From: Actinernus sp. WN-2022 | Taxonomy: Eukaryota > Cnidaria > Anthozoa > Actiniaria > Actinernidae | Assembly: GCA_030867875.1 (NCBI GenBank) | Contig: JAOWCC010001634.1 | Coordinates: 132,842,807 to 132,906,806, forward strand | Length of the DNA stretch: 64,000 nucleotides | Direction: 5' to 3' | Part shown: piece by piece, positions 42,724-57,700 of the stretch | Layout of the letters: each line of letters starts with the position of its first letter | Numbering within the stretch: the first letter of the stretch is position 1 | Translations under genes and position numbers: made by a program | The notes under the pieces: generated by a model | Told to the model about the DNA's origin: nothing | The model's input: the letters and a program-made list of their open reading frames with translations, nothing else | The model's database searches: none

Positions 42724-45700
42724 ATGGTATATATTTGGGTGTTTCTAGGTGAGTTTTCATTAGTTTTCGTCGAGTTTTATGATAATATTGTTCTCTTCTC
42801 GCTGTACGGTGTACCTGTGTTGTGTTATGAGCTTTCTTTTAATTGACCTACTACTTCAAGTTCATTATTCAAAATAGAGATCTAAAATTCGTTCATAAAT
42901 TGAGCCCGGGGATGAATTGATCCACTGGATTTCTTGCAATTGGTTGTTCTAGCCTATAAATCTCGTTGTTGTTGTTGAAGGAAAAGTAAAATGTGCCTAT
43001 ATATAGCGCCCCATATACATTCGTACATATGCATTTATGATTTAACGTTGTTTAGAGTTTTAATACTGGATATATAGAGATACAATAGTATAATTATTTT
43101 AAACGAATATATTATCGCTGTGGCACATTAATGCTAGTGCTCAGTAAAATAAATTCATGATCCTAAATTCAAATACTGTAATAAACAGGTGTGGATCTCT
43201 TTGACAACTTGATGCCCTGTAAATACAGGATCATAAATTGCTGTAAAGTGTAAACATTCTTCCCCAGTGTTGAATACAAGACAATGGCATTTCAACAACA
43301 TTCTGCAATATGATTGATTCTCCTTAGCTTGTCTATTAAGTGGCTCAGTTATTGTACATCTGCATTTATGATTTAACGTTGTTTAGAGTTTTAATACTGG
43401 CCCAGTTATTTGTAGCCACACAGTAAAGATGTGCTAGAAAACCCCAGTCACTTGGAGTAAAAATTAATAAAGATATTATACACAGCTATTAGTTAGTTAA
43501 CATAACCCAGTTGTTTCATTCTGCATGCGATTCCAGTGAATGAAATTGATTACATTTTATCAGAAATCTTAGCCATCACTCTTGTGCCATTTATGTTGAT
43601 AGACAGGCAGGTGATTTATTTTCCTAAAAAAATGCATTTTTGGCATTTGAATGACAGGCATGGATCTCCTTCATATTTTTGTCCAATCATCTGGCTCTAT
43701 TCTTTCAGTTATGAACCATTTGAATTCTAAAATAATATTTGTTTGGGGTGCAATATATTGGACATATTTCCGGTATTGCTAAATAAGGCCATGCTAATAT
43801 AATGCTTTGATATTGTACTTGTATGATTCACCAAACCTCTAAATGCTTTACATGTATTTCCTTGTTCTTTCTTTTATATATAAGTATAAATTGTCAGAAG
43901 ATCGAAATTCAAAATATTGAGAGGACTGGAGGGTCACGTCAGTTCTATATGTACACAGTCATTTTCCATCTCATTCAAAAGGAGGAACATGCATCTAGTT
44001 TTCTTGTATAATATACATGTACAGAACACTACTCTTCTTCCCTCAACTAGATTCAAAACAAAAATATTATCTGTTACTCACATTTTATCACACTGTCTCT
44101 ATTATACATTGTCTCTGTCATGATTTCCAAAGGCCTTCATATTTTTGTCCAATCACCTGGCTCTGTTCGAAATTCTATATTAAAGATACACTGTAGGTTA
44201 ACAATAGATTGACTTATATTAACCCAAAACAGCATATCAGTGGGCCCTTAAGAGTGTTACATGTAGGTATTAGACTTAGGGTTATGATCAAAATAATAAT
44301 TAGTCATTCCTGGGTTTGTCTGTAGATCTTTATCACCCAGGAGAATAAAATTATTTGTTCTTCCAAACTGGGGGTAGACACAAGACATGCAGGAAAGCTA
44401 TTGTTTGTAACCAAAATGACTGCTGCATAATTATGATAAAGGTCTATTGACCTTTTGAATTTTTTTTTCAATTTTTTTCATTCTTCCATTGCTAATGTTA
44501 AATATTGTGTGTTGTTTTGTAGGAACATGCCTGCTGCATGTTATGCTGTACATTTGCAGTTCCACTGCATATACTGGAGCAATGGCTGGAGTATTCTTTA
44601 TGAAGGAGCTTAAAATTGGGGAATTTGCCTCTAATTGTAAGTTATGCTCATAGTTCCACAGCCAATGATAAGCTCTGCCCTCCTTAGAAAATCAGCATCC
44701 TTTCATTTTAATAGTCTGTCTAGAATATTGATACATTACTCAACAGAGACTTAAAGAACCTCGATCTGTACTCAACCAAGTGTTATTGCTTGGTGAGGTA
44801 CAGTCCTATAAGTTCAGGAAATACTGAAAACCATACTAAATATTACAATTTGTAATATATCCCTGTTGTTTTTAAGCTTTCATACAGTTTGTATAATTAT
44901 AACCTTGGAATTTGATAACTGATTCATTAAAAAATGCTTATAAATACTGTACATGTACTACTCAAGTCACACAAAGTAGAACTGTTGACAGAGGTCTTTA
45001 AATATTTAAGCCTGAATGGCTGCCCTAATTATTATTTTTCCAGAAACATTGCTTCTTTTGGGAAGTGAAAGTCTCCATGTATAAGAGTATATTGCCAGAA
45101 CTAGTAATAGTGAACAGTTTGGTCTTTAATAATTTATTGCTTCAAAGATACATAATTATATTTCAAAGAAATGAGGCTAGTCATGCAGTGAATATTAATT
45201 AGCTCTGGTCATATAAAACTCAATTATGTATCACTAATAATGGCATACTCTTTATTGTGGAAGCATTCAATCACCAGTGTCTGCATGCAACAGCACTACA
45301 TGTACCGGATGGGTATACATATGTCCAAATTGTTTAAGTGAACTTGATCCCCATTTTCACGTAAGGTGTCTCATGAACAGGATAGTTCATAAGCCTTGGT
45401 AAAATCTATACATATGTATATCAATAAATTTAAGTGCTATTACTTTTCTTCTAGCTTCCCATACCAAGGTAAAATTTACTGTATCCCAGAAAGGATCCCC
45501 AGATCTCCCCCAGTGGTTACGCTTTGAACAAGATAAACACTCTACACGTCCAGGATTCATCTATGGCACTCCCACACCAACTAGTCCCAGCTATGTTAAC
45601 TTGGAGGTATTTCTTCTTGTTTACGTTATTGTACACAGGTCTTTGTACATACATGTATTGATTGAAAAATGGGCTTCTTAAATTTTAAAATGCATAATGT

Positions 45701-48700
45701 ACACACAGGGGTTCAAAATTAATGTCTGTGTCTATTTGTCCTAAGGACAACCACAGAACATTGTGTACTGTAAGTTGCCCAATAATATTTAGGCTGCTCT
45801 TGCCCCTGTTCTTCAGCACAAAGCATTCAAGCAAACATGATGGAGAAACTGCTGATAAAGCACTGGAAACCCCACTCTAACTGGAGTTGATGGCTGCATG
45901 TGTACTACAGTAAAATGCCAAAGAAAAAGTTACTCTAATTACAATCTTCAATTTAATTGAAGGGGGTGTGTGGAAGAAAGAGTTAAGTGATGATGATCAA
46001 GTTCTCAATTCTCCATTACAAAACAAAGAAGATAAAGGAGAGTTTGGAATTTGGTCTGATCATCACTTAAGTCTTTCTTCTGCTCGCCCTTCAATTTACC
46101 ATGTTTACTCATGAACAAATCTGCATGGGTTCTCTTTTATAAAAGCAACATTTTGGAAACTAGCTGTACAGTCGTGTATAATTCCCTGTTCAAATATTTA
46201 GGTTGCCCAATGGCCAATCCAATGGGCAACCCCTCCGTAGGGATTTGGTTGCTCATGTATAATCTTGGTTGTCTGGGAGAACAGACAGTCTGGACAACCA
46301 TTATTTCATACCTTGACACATGTACTTATTATTGTGGTCTTTTTTCCTACAAGATAACTGCCTGGGACAAGGAGGATTACAGTGTGAAGAGGAAAGAATT
46401 TAGCATCTATGTAAACCATTCAATAGGTAATTTCTTTTCTCATATTCTGACTGTCATAAATTGTAGGTCTCTGCTACCCCCTCCCCCCCCCCCCCCCCCC
46501 CCCCCCTCCTTAAAACCAATTTTATACATTACTGTTAATTATTATATTCACTGTTATAAATTATTATATTCACCATTTCATAACGAAAAAGGACTTGGCC
46601 AGAGTATGTAAATTTAATTGAATTAAAAAATTATTCCCAGCCACAAGAAAGAGTACATCAAAATTACCCTATATCATTATGACGTCACGGCTTGTTTATG
46701 AGGGGAACAATAGAATTTTGAACTAAATCTGCTCTGCTGAGGAAAATTTAACTTCGAATTGTCTGGTTTCCAGATTCAGCCGTATCAATGTTTATCCCAC
46801 AATATTTACCATATTTGGTGGCTGTTACTGCTATTCTACGTTCTACAAAATGCATTTGATAGCTATTTTCTTTGTGTTGTTGAGTTATATATCCCAGCTT
46901 GTTGCAGGAAGAGAGAAATCTACAGTTGATAGAAGAAAACATTAGTTAATTTCCATATGACACAACAGTCTGAACACAACAGTGCACTTGTACAATCTTA
47001 CTGGCCTCACCCTGGTATCATTGTTGCCTGACTTCTTCCCAGGCAGGCATGAAATTGTGTTTACCGGTAGATAAGGTGCATTGGTCCTACATATATGTTT
47101 CAATTCAGATCCCCACACCCCCAATGTTTTTTTTCAGCACCAATGCAAACTCTTGAATTCTAGGGCATTTTTTAGACTAGCTTGCCCCTAATTCTTCCCT
47201 CGTCCGATAACAGAATGCTACATGAGGCTACCCTCCCCCCTGAAGTTTTAAAGTACATCCTATATAAATATACAGAACAAATGTTGCCAGCTAAGGAACA
47301 TTATACATGCTTATCTAGACTATTTCATTTTCAGGGGTTCTCAGGTATCAAGCAGAGTTTGATGTAAAGAACTTTAATCTGGATAGGTTTTTGTCAGACA
47401 ATGAGCCTGAAAAATTTCGCAAAAAGGTAGAAAAACTTTGGCAGTCGGCCCCAATTGGCATACAGGTCACACAGGTGGAGTCCCTCCTGGACAGAGGTGG
47501 AAGGGTGCCAGTTCCACCCAAGAAAGAAGGGTATATACAATAATCATGTACACTGTATAGTAATGTTGTAATTACATTAAGTGTGAATACAGGGTACTTA
47601 TTCATTGAGTGAGAGGGCTGGATGGGAAAGTATTTGGCTCAAACTCAGGCAGTACTGACAGAGGGCTAAACATCAAATACGTACTGCCCCCGTCAAACAC
47701 GTACTGCCCCCATCAAACACATACTGCCCTGTCAAACACATACTGCCCCCATCAAACACGCACTACCCCCATCAAACACGTACTGCCCCCATCAAACACG
47801 TACTGCCCCGTCAAACACATACTGCCCCCATCAAACACGTACTGCCCCCATCAAACACATACTGCCCCCATCAAACACATACTGCCCTGTCAAACACATA
47901 CTGCCCCCATCAAACACGCACTACCCCCATCAAACACGTACTGCCCCCATCAAACACGTACTGCCCCCATCAAACAAGTACTGCCCCCATCAAACAAGTA
48001 CTGCCCCCATCAAATATGCACTGCCCCCATCACATGACTTTGTAAATGGTTTTGCAAGGAAAGTGGGCACAGGGCCGTAAAGGTCATGATAAAAGTACTT
48101 ATCCACATTGAAAAATTGTTTCAACATCTCTTCAACATTTGCTGAAGCATTGTTGCATCATGTTGAAGGATGTTGAAAGCATGTACATAATTTGTTCATT
48201 ACCCTATTTCCTCAATTATTTGCCTTCCTTTAATAGAGAAAATATGTGAAATAATTGCCTGCTCAAATAATAACCCCCCTCTCCTTTACCCTATTAACCT
48301 AGTCAAAGTAAAACACAGTTTGAAGAGGATGATTTTAAATAGTTACGACAAGCTTAAAAGTGAACCGGACTCTAACAAGGACAATGAAATCAACATTGAC
48401 AATTAAAGAATGTTCTGTTGCGATTATATGACACCATGCATGCAACTGTTTCCATTCAGTTTGGTTTTTAAAATAATTATTTGGTCCAGAAGTTGACTTC
48501 TGTTAAGACGGTGCCAACAATTGAAATACCCCCACCCCCCCTTGAATAATTATCCCCTTTTTGGGCCGAGAAAATATATGGTAAAAAAGTTGCGAGAGAC
48601 TTGGGAATGAGAACGGGACCTCCTTCCACCCTGTTGCCATCTATAGGTGCGCTTGCCCACAATTGAACAAAATAATGTTGAATGAAGCAGTTCTGTTCGC

Positions 48701-51700
48701 GTTCTGTTTCTCGGCAAGAAGGATCCTAAGAAGGACGCTAAACAGCCACAGAAGTCCCAGAAGCCATCTGGTGGTGGAAAAGCTAAGAAAAAGAAGTGGT
48801 CCAAGGGAAAAGTTCGCGACAAACTCAACAACATGGTCCTCTTTGACAAAGCAACCTATGACAAGCTATACAAGGAGGTACCCAGCTATAGGCTTATCAC
48901 TCCCTCTGTTGTATCTGAGAGGTTAAAGATCCGTGGTTCTTTTGCCAGGCGAGCCCTACTGGAACTCCAGCAGAAAGGGCTAATCAATGAGGTGTATAAG
49001 CATCATTCACAACTCATCTACACAAGAGCTACCAAGGGGGGTGGCCCTGAGCCAGAGTAGTACACCTAATGAGAGCTAATAAAATTGCAATCAAATGGTC
49101 TCAACATGATTCAATATTTCCGAGAATAATAGAAATGTTGAAGCGAAGTTTGAACTGTTTGACCACTTCGTTCCACATTGTCAAACTCTATTCAACCTTA
49201 AAATATATTTCAACTGAATGTTAAAAGTCCATGTCAAACGGTTTCAACAATGAATTTATTCTTCATTTTTACAATTCAGTCGTATAGTATAAACTGCTAA
49301 AAAAAACAGAGGTACGTTTTAATATAATCTGAAACTGGTCTTCCGTTATTTTCCTTGTATCCCTTCAGGGTGTTTATTGCTGTGGGTGGCACCAATGAAT
49401 ATAACACACTGAAGAGCGATCTGACTGACAACAATGGCTGTCCTGGAGGTCTTCAGCCTGCTCCCAAGAAAGTGTTCAACCCTGGTAACAGCTGGCTGAT
49501 TGACTGGTGTAAATTTAAACTGGTGAGATGTAACGAAATCAAATTACTTGAAATTTAAATATAATTAGAAAGCAGACTGAGTGCTCTTCCATTTACGTTA
49601 AAAAATAAATTAAATTAATCTTTAATTTGTTATTAGCAGGCTGAGTATTACAGCTTACAGCTCGTGGGCCGCCTGCTTTTACTCCTCACACACTCCCCAA
49701 GTGCTACATTAATTGTTTTGGACACACTGAACTCGACTCACGGTTGATTTTTACGGAGGGAGGAAAACCGGAGAACCCAGAGAAAAACCCTAGAATGCAG
49801 ATAAGGAATCAACAACAAACCTAATAAACTCACATATGGTGCCCGAGCCGGGAATCGAACCGGGGACCGCAGTGGTGAGAGGCGAGTGTTTTACCACTGC
49901 GCCAACCTGCATCTAGGAACTGACTGGACCAGTTCTCAGAACTGACAAATTCCATTTAAGAACTAGCCGATCAGACCAGTGAGTTCGCGTGTATGGAAAG
50001 CGCCCTAAGAGCCGCTTTCAATGCAATTTATTATGAGTAAATTTAATTTACTCCACGGAGCCTCATACTGAGGCCTTGGGTAGTCTGCTACAGACGGCTT
50101 GGTATAGGGGGTTTGGATCACATTTTTGAGAAATTAATGTTTATGCCGTTTCATGTTTTCACAGGCATTTAATTCCGCCAGCTCACATAAAAGGCAAATC
50201 CGTTTCCCTCGTGCATCGAACTAGAGTCTAGAGATCAACAAGCGAGTTTGACAATTTGTTAGCAGACTAAATAGAATAGAATAAATCACATTTTATGAAT
50301 TCGAAAAAAGGGTTTCCTCGTTTCTCAGAGAAAAAAATAATCGCCGCTCACGAAAATACCCTATACTGCTCTCGTTTTACTCCACCGAGCTGTCGAACTT
50401 TGTGAAGTTCTTGATCATGAAGTTCACTAACCTATTTATCATATTACCCATACGCCCTCGCGCGCGCTTTCATTTCAAAACCATTTACAAAAGTCACGTG
50501 ATGGGGGCCGTACGTGACTGGACGGAAAAAGCCCTCCGGCCCTATTAAAACAACCGAAGTGGTCATATCATAACATAACCTATTGGCTGAGTTAGGTCGG
50601 GCCGAGCGGGAAAATATTTGGCTCTCGATCATTTTGTACTGCGCTCGGTCTGTACGTTACGTGACCTCGAGACAATTTTTTTCCCCGTCATATCAGGCCC
50701 TCCCACTAGGTCAATACGTACCTGAGAAATTAAAAATTTTAGACACTACACTTGAAACATTAAAATGACGCCACTAAGCTTTCGGGTTTAATTTTCAGGT
50801 AGATAAACAAGCCCCGAAACCTACTCCAAACACCACCAGCGCAGCAGTAAAGTTTAACGCACCATTCTTCAATTCCACGTACTCTCCACCTGTTCTCACA
50901 GCAGTGGCTCGTGATTTCAAGAACGTGTTCCTGGTGATTATTATCCTGCCGCTCATAATCGTACTGATCATTGCCATTTTACTGATGTGCATCATGTTTG
51001 GGTTTCGACAGGGAAGGTGAGCGTACCGAAATCTCGAAAAATAAAAAATGAAGGGAGGGAAGGAGAGAGTTCTGATAAAAGCCGATTCTATTCGCTTCGT
51101 GACTGGTTAACGATCAAGTGGCGAAATTACAACAATTATTGACTTCTGATCCACTGATCTTTTATCAGTCGAAAAAGTCCGGAAGCAACTGGTAAACTAG
51201 AGACTTTCCGTATCCTGTGGCCAAGATAACAATCCAATCTCGAGAGTTGATGATTATTTCTCGCAAAGCCTCTTGCTATTTCGCCTTCAGTCTGAACTCA
51301 GGTGCGAAATTCCGCCAGTTTCCAGTATAAATTTAGGCCTCTTAAAATTCCTTATGACTGCATAACATTGTTATCGAAGCCATGCCGAGATTTTGCGAGT
51401 AAAGTTTCTTAATAAATCGATTGCGCGAAGAGAAAGTATCAAGTTCTTGGCTTCGCTGTGACATGCGCACTAATGCCGAGTACAGAATACTCATACCCGA
51501 CGCAACTGCTCATGCTCTAGAATCCGGTTTTACCAGATCTCTCCTTCCTTATCTCTCTAATTCTTTAGAGAGGTCTGCGTACTAGATTATTTCAGTAGTA
51601 GAGGTTTCACAGTTTTACATGCTTCAGCTACAGAGAAGAAGTCTACTTGAAATAGTCTTCAAGTAAAGTAACATCGGTTACTCGTGACAGCTAGTCTCTT

Positions 51701-54700
51701 AATAGTCTGATAAACTTGAGACCGACGGGCCTCCCCCCCCCCCCCCCCCCCCCCTCCCTCCCCCCTTTCCCCCCCAGAGAATGAAAAAACTCGATACAGA
51801 TGAGTATTTAAATATCTAGGCCTCTGTTTCAGTACTTATGGTAACTTTATTACGGCAAAGATCGAGCTAAAAAAAAGTCGCACTAAAAGCACTTTACAAA
51901 TTACGGAAAACAATGGGTTGTCATTTTAGGACTGATGTTAAACTTACGCTCAAACTATTCGATAGTCTAATCAAACCCATACTTCTTTACGGTAGTGAAA
52001 TATGGGGTATGGATAAAGTATCAAACAATGACAAAGACCCAATGGAAAGTGTACAGTTAAAATTCTGTAAATGGTTACTGGGTGTAAGCAGGACCGCCAC
52101 TAATAATGCTTGTCGGGCCGAATTAGATAAATTACCAATACGCATGGACTCCACCCTAAGAAGCTTAAAATACTGGCTAAAAAACAAAATCAAAATATCA
52201 CTGAATTAGCGCAAGACGCTGTAGCTGAATCGAGACAGATAGGGAAGCCCATAATGTGGTGCCAAAGAGTAAAAAGCCATCTGTTTCGACTTGGTTTCGG
52301 TGAAGTCGGGTTTTTCCAGGGAGAAATCGAACACCCAAACATAATTATTAATAATTTAAAATAAAGACTAATAGATGTTCAAATCCAAAATTGGCATAGT
52401 GAGCTATTCAATGATAATAACCGAAAAAACAACCAAGGTAACAAATTACGATTTTATCGAACATTCAAATATAAACATGAAAATTATCTGTTAAATATTA
52501 AGAACGTGAAGCATCGAATTGCGCTAACGAAGTTGAGAATAAGTAACCATGAGCTACAAATTGAGAGGGGCAGATATGAGCGCCCATACAAACCACCCAA
52601 CGAGAGGCTTTGTCCTCTTTGTAAAGCCGAAGTTGAGGATGAACGGCACTTTATAATTAGATGCACATACTACCAAGTGCCGAGAAACGAATTCTATGCT
52701 TCATTGGAAAATACATTGAAAATATCCCTAAAGAAAACTAATGATGACCAAATGTTAACCCTTATACTTAAGCCAGATACCAAAATTGCAAGAAGAGCAG
52801 CCAAATACATATCTGATTGCCTTACAATTAGATCCCGCATTATAAGTAACTTGCCACCTGTTTCCACAATAAATTAATGTAATATACATTACCCTATAAC
52901 AGTACTTAGTATTCATCTACTTAGTCATTATTTATTTATTGGACACAACACTGATGTAAACATTAATGTCTGCAAAGTGCCAATAAACCTCTAAATCTCT
53001 TCTGTCTTCTGTCTGTCTGTCTGTCTGCACAGAAATCGAACTCGGGACCACATGCCCAATGTCTCGTACACTCACCCATTGCGCCATAAAAGATTTTCAA
53101 ACATTTGCACCTTCAAATGTTCTGTAAGTTTAAAAATCTCATCATCATCAATGTACGTAATATATGTTTTGTTTAAGATTATAGCAAAACTCCCTCATCT
53201 TAATTTTTTTCAGGCAAAAGCGTGATCAGGAGACCCCACGGTAAGATTCTTGTGCTGGCAAAGATATTGATCGTTTGCATTGACGTCACACAAAAACATT
53301 GCCTCAGGAAAAAACTTATATTAGTAAAATATTTTAATGCTGTGCATAGAGCAGGTAAAAATATAGAAATGACCGAAATTTTGGAGCAATAGAGTACTTC
53401 GTAACCGAGCTGTCGGCCAAATAATATTCGAACAATTTAGTGTAATTAGTATGCGGCGGCCATGTTGGTGTACAGCTTTAGTACACCAAGATGGCGGCCA
53501 AAAACGTACTCAACAAATAAAGCCGTTTTTCCCATCAATATGATTAGCATTCACTTCAAACACTTTAGATATCACTTTTAAAGGTTTATCAAGTCTAAAA
53601 TTTGAAATTGGTCGAAATATATGGATTTCTTTGGCATTTACGAAACACGCTGACCAAAAAATTCAAAGTATGTAACTCAAAAACAAATCACCGTATCGAC
53701 GTAATTTTTTCGAAGAATACTGAGAATACCGATATCTAAATCATATTAAAAGAACAGTTTCATATATCTCATAGTTTAGATTTTAGAATTTTGATGACGT
53801 CACATGCAAAGGATCTATAGGTATACAGTTCCTTTGTTTGAAAAGATTCAAAACTCCGGTTTGTACAGATTTTTGTATCGCTGCTAGAGAGAAACATGAA
53901 AATAGATCACTGACGCAAAGGTTTTCAAACTTTATATCATAAATATTCACTATAGATGATGAATGTTCATGATGTGAACATTTTCCTGCCTCGTTTTCTT
54001 GGGCTAGCGAAAACACTGTCGCTATCACACTTAAATTAAGCCGCAACAACGAAACGATCGCATCGATCGCAGGATTCTTTTGTTCGGTGTGAATCGAAGC
54101 GTAAATTTATACGTAGAACAAAATAATACTGCAATCGTTGCGATTATTTGGAAACCGGGCTTAACACAAAGGCCTAGTTCACACTAGCAGCATAAGCAAC
54201 ATACACAGACTCAGTGCCGTATTTATCATTAGCGATACTTGTTCTATTCACATGTGTGAGACAAGAACAATTATTACTGACATAGCTAAGTAATTTCACG
54301 AACTATAATTGGTCAATTTGCGGCCATTAACGACCTTCCGCCCACTTCCGGTCTCAAAGAAAATAACGAAGCTATATAATGAACATCTTATTAACCTCGT
54401 TTGCTCGGTCCGTACCGTAAGTTATGGATCCTTATTTTTTCCTGTTTATGGCCCGCGTAGCCTCCTCCGCAGGCATCTCTCATTTTTGAAGAAATCAGAT
54501 TATGGGCTCCCTGTGGCAGGTAACCCAATTCACGATCTTTTAAATCTGATTTCTTCGAAAATTAGAGATGCTTGCGGAGGAGGCTATGGCCCGCGCGCTT
54601 CAAGCTTGGACCAATAAAAAGGGGGAAAACTGTCCATAATTCACGGTACGGATCAAGCAAACAATTACAGGTATGTACCGCAAATGATCAATGCATTGCT

Positions 54701-57700
54701 GCGTCTGCGTATTGTTTGTGGTTATGTCGCTAGTATACAAACCAAGCCCCAGGTCCCGTTCATACGAATGCGTTTTCAAAAGTTTGCGTTATCCCGATCA
54801 ACTAAGATTCGCCATTACTGAACAAGGTCGTTTGTCTTAATAATTTCAGGTCCAAGATCTACCATCACGACTCCATCCTGCGAACTACATTCCAGCTACG
54901 GCAAATGTCTCATGAGAACGGAAATACGAACCGCGGCGATGCTAACCCAGAGAGAGCTACCCCTGCACGTGATGAGAGGCCTACCCACACATCCACTCCG
55001 TATGGACGGTAAGGGAAACAACAAAAGGGGTGCCGGGGTTGCGCAGTGGTTAAGCGCTTCGCCTCTCACCTCTGTGGCCCAGGTTCGATCCCGGACGCGG
55101 CGCCATATGTGAGTTGAGTTTGTTGGTATCTCGCCCTTGCTCCGAGGGTTTTTCTCCGGATTTCCTCCCTCCTCAAAAACCAACCTAAATTCCAATTCGA
55201 CCATGGAGTTCGTCGGAATAGTTAAATATAAGCCTCTGGCTTGGGAGACCCGGTAACGGCTTCCTGTATCTTCGACGTTAGGGAAGAGGTAAAAACAATG
55301 CTACTTTTACAGGACCCAATTTCGAGGGAAGGGGAGTTGTACCCGGAACCCACCACCTATTTTGGCAAAATCTAGATTTTTGACCACAAATATCTTCTTG
55401 AAGAAAATACTTCTTGAAGAAATAACTATATTTCTAGTTCCTACAGACAGAGAAGAACGTGTGTCTGCATTAAAATCAGGTATTCCTATTTTACAATGCG
55501 AGAAAATCACCCTCGAAAAAAAGGGGTAGGGGTATTACCCGCCACCCACCACCTCCCTTGGCAAAATTGGGTCCCGTTCGAAATCCATTGTTTTGACCTT
55601 TTCTTCTTATGGACCGAGTTTCTAGTCTACAAAGCCCCTGTGTACATGGCGCGGATTGGGTGATCGATCCGATTGAAACCTTATTCCGCTTGACGTGTAT
55701 ACATGAAGCTGCTCAACATTTTCAAGTCGATTTGACCGCAAAGCCCAAGTCAAGCGGCTCGACTTTAGGATTGACTTGAGATTTGAAGTCGATCGGATTG
55801 ACGAAATTTCAATCTGATTCATGTAAATACTTAGCCTGGGAAACCAGCCGACTCTTATCGCTCCCCACTCGCGAAAGAGACGTCTGGGCAGCGAGGCAGA
55901 AAATTCCATACTGATGACGTATCAGATAGCCGTTTCACGATGCATAAATTAGTTGCAATTCTCATAAGCCGAATGCGAACAACAGAGTTCTTTTCAAGGA
56001 ATATAACTACCGAAGCTGCTCGTTTGCTTGGCAGTGGATCACCGTCATTAACAACCATGAAATTCAAGCCAATTTCGCGTGTGTTGGTAGCTCGTTTGCT
56101 TCGTTCTTTCAGCGGTTCGGCCCGGTCAAGAGAATTTGTCCTACGACTGTCAAAACATAAATATAGTTGTTTATAATTTCAAAACCTACACACAGCACAG
56201 CAGGCCACTTTTCAAGCCAGCTCTTTTGCCAGGTCAGTAGCCGAAAAGGTTAGCTACAGAATGCAGCGGTTATTTTCAAGGTATACTACCGAGGCTGCCC
56301 GTTTGCTTGGTTGGGTGAACGGCCATCGCGATTCACGTTCGTGATTCATAGCGCACTTGCATGTAATGTTTATTCATAGCCCAGATTCACTGTCTGAACA
56401 ATTTATCCGGCAACAACAACTCATCCAGTGTTCTGTGATAGCTCAGTGTGTGTAGGTTTACTGATATGAAATTATAAACAACTATGACAGTACCTTTTTG
56501 ATCACTTACTTGTAAATGTTTTGACAGTACGACATTTCGCTTTACTAGCCGCTAAAAGAACTATGCAAAGGAGCCAACAACAGCACCGGCACACGCTAAA
56601 TAGGCTTGAATTTCATGGTTGTTCATGACGGTGATCCACTGCCAAGCAAACGAGCTGCCTCGGTAGTTATATGGTAACCAAGGTATCGCTGCCCAGACGT
56701 CTCTTTCGCGAGTAGGGAGCGATAAGAGTCGGCTGGTTTACCAGGCTAGTAAATACTGTAACAACAACAACAAAACGACTTTATTACCAAAAGCTGACCT
56801 TAATTACATGTACAATATTAATAAATGCAATGACCCAACACATCATTACGTGTTTTGATATTATATATAATCAAGAGAGCACAAGTGAACAGAAGGAATC
56901 TCCAAATACGCGCGCTTGTGCCATGATAATGTCCAATAAAATCTATGGGATAGAGCGGTTTTCAGTGGAGTGTAGTAAAACCAAACGCAAATTACCCATA
57001 GCCAGCCAATCATAGGAGCGAGTAATCACGAGTAACTCATAAATGGCTTCCCTGTGAACCAATGACAAACCAAAGCAAAACCAAAAGCAATTTTCGTTTG
57101 GTTTTACTTTGGATTCTGATTGGTTGGTTTACTTTCTCAGCCAATAGGAGAGCTTAGTAAACGCAAAACCAAAACACTTCCGACACTCAATTGAAATCCG
57201 CTCTATGGGAAGTACGTAGTACCAACAATGATTAAATCTTTACCTCACAATAGTTTTAAAAAACAGTATAAGCTCTTTCTTCTTGACAATTAGTTATGAT
57301 AGAACAACAACTAATGTACTGCTATTCTTGTTATATATCTCTGTTACTAAACATTATAAACAACACAGTAACATGTAAATTTAATTAAGCTTATAATATG
57401 TAATTACGTAATACCAGTATTACATAAATATGTAAAATATATCTTATTATGCAATGTAAATATTATCCCACACTTCCTCTATTTCTCTCTCTCCGCTTTC
57501 CTAATTTCTATACCACACTCGCACTATAAGACTCTAAACTATTACTTATCTTTCTCCCTCATTAACTTCATAATGGTAGTGGCCAATTCGAAAGCTTCTG
57601 CTCCTTTGGCCACTACACCCTCTTCAACTAAAACAAATGTATTTATACCTAACTCCATCTTCTCTATTTTATATTATCTGCTATAGTGATATTTACTTTT

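Noticed and set aside
46111..46611. 166-codon plus-strand frame as a gene
   Set aside because: It contains sarcoglycan exon 4 (46354-46426). The rest is intron read-through including a poly-C run.
47670..48033. CRISPR array
   Set aside because: The 20-bp repeats are contiguous with no unique spacers.
47609..48037. 142-codon frame (plus strand)
   Set aside because: Made by the 20-bp minisatellite inside a sarcoglycan intron.
53783..54049. 88-codon minus-strand frame
   Set aside because: Crosses the right end of an inverted-repeat element, with no recognised domain.
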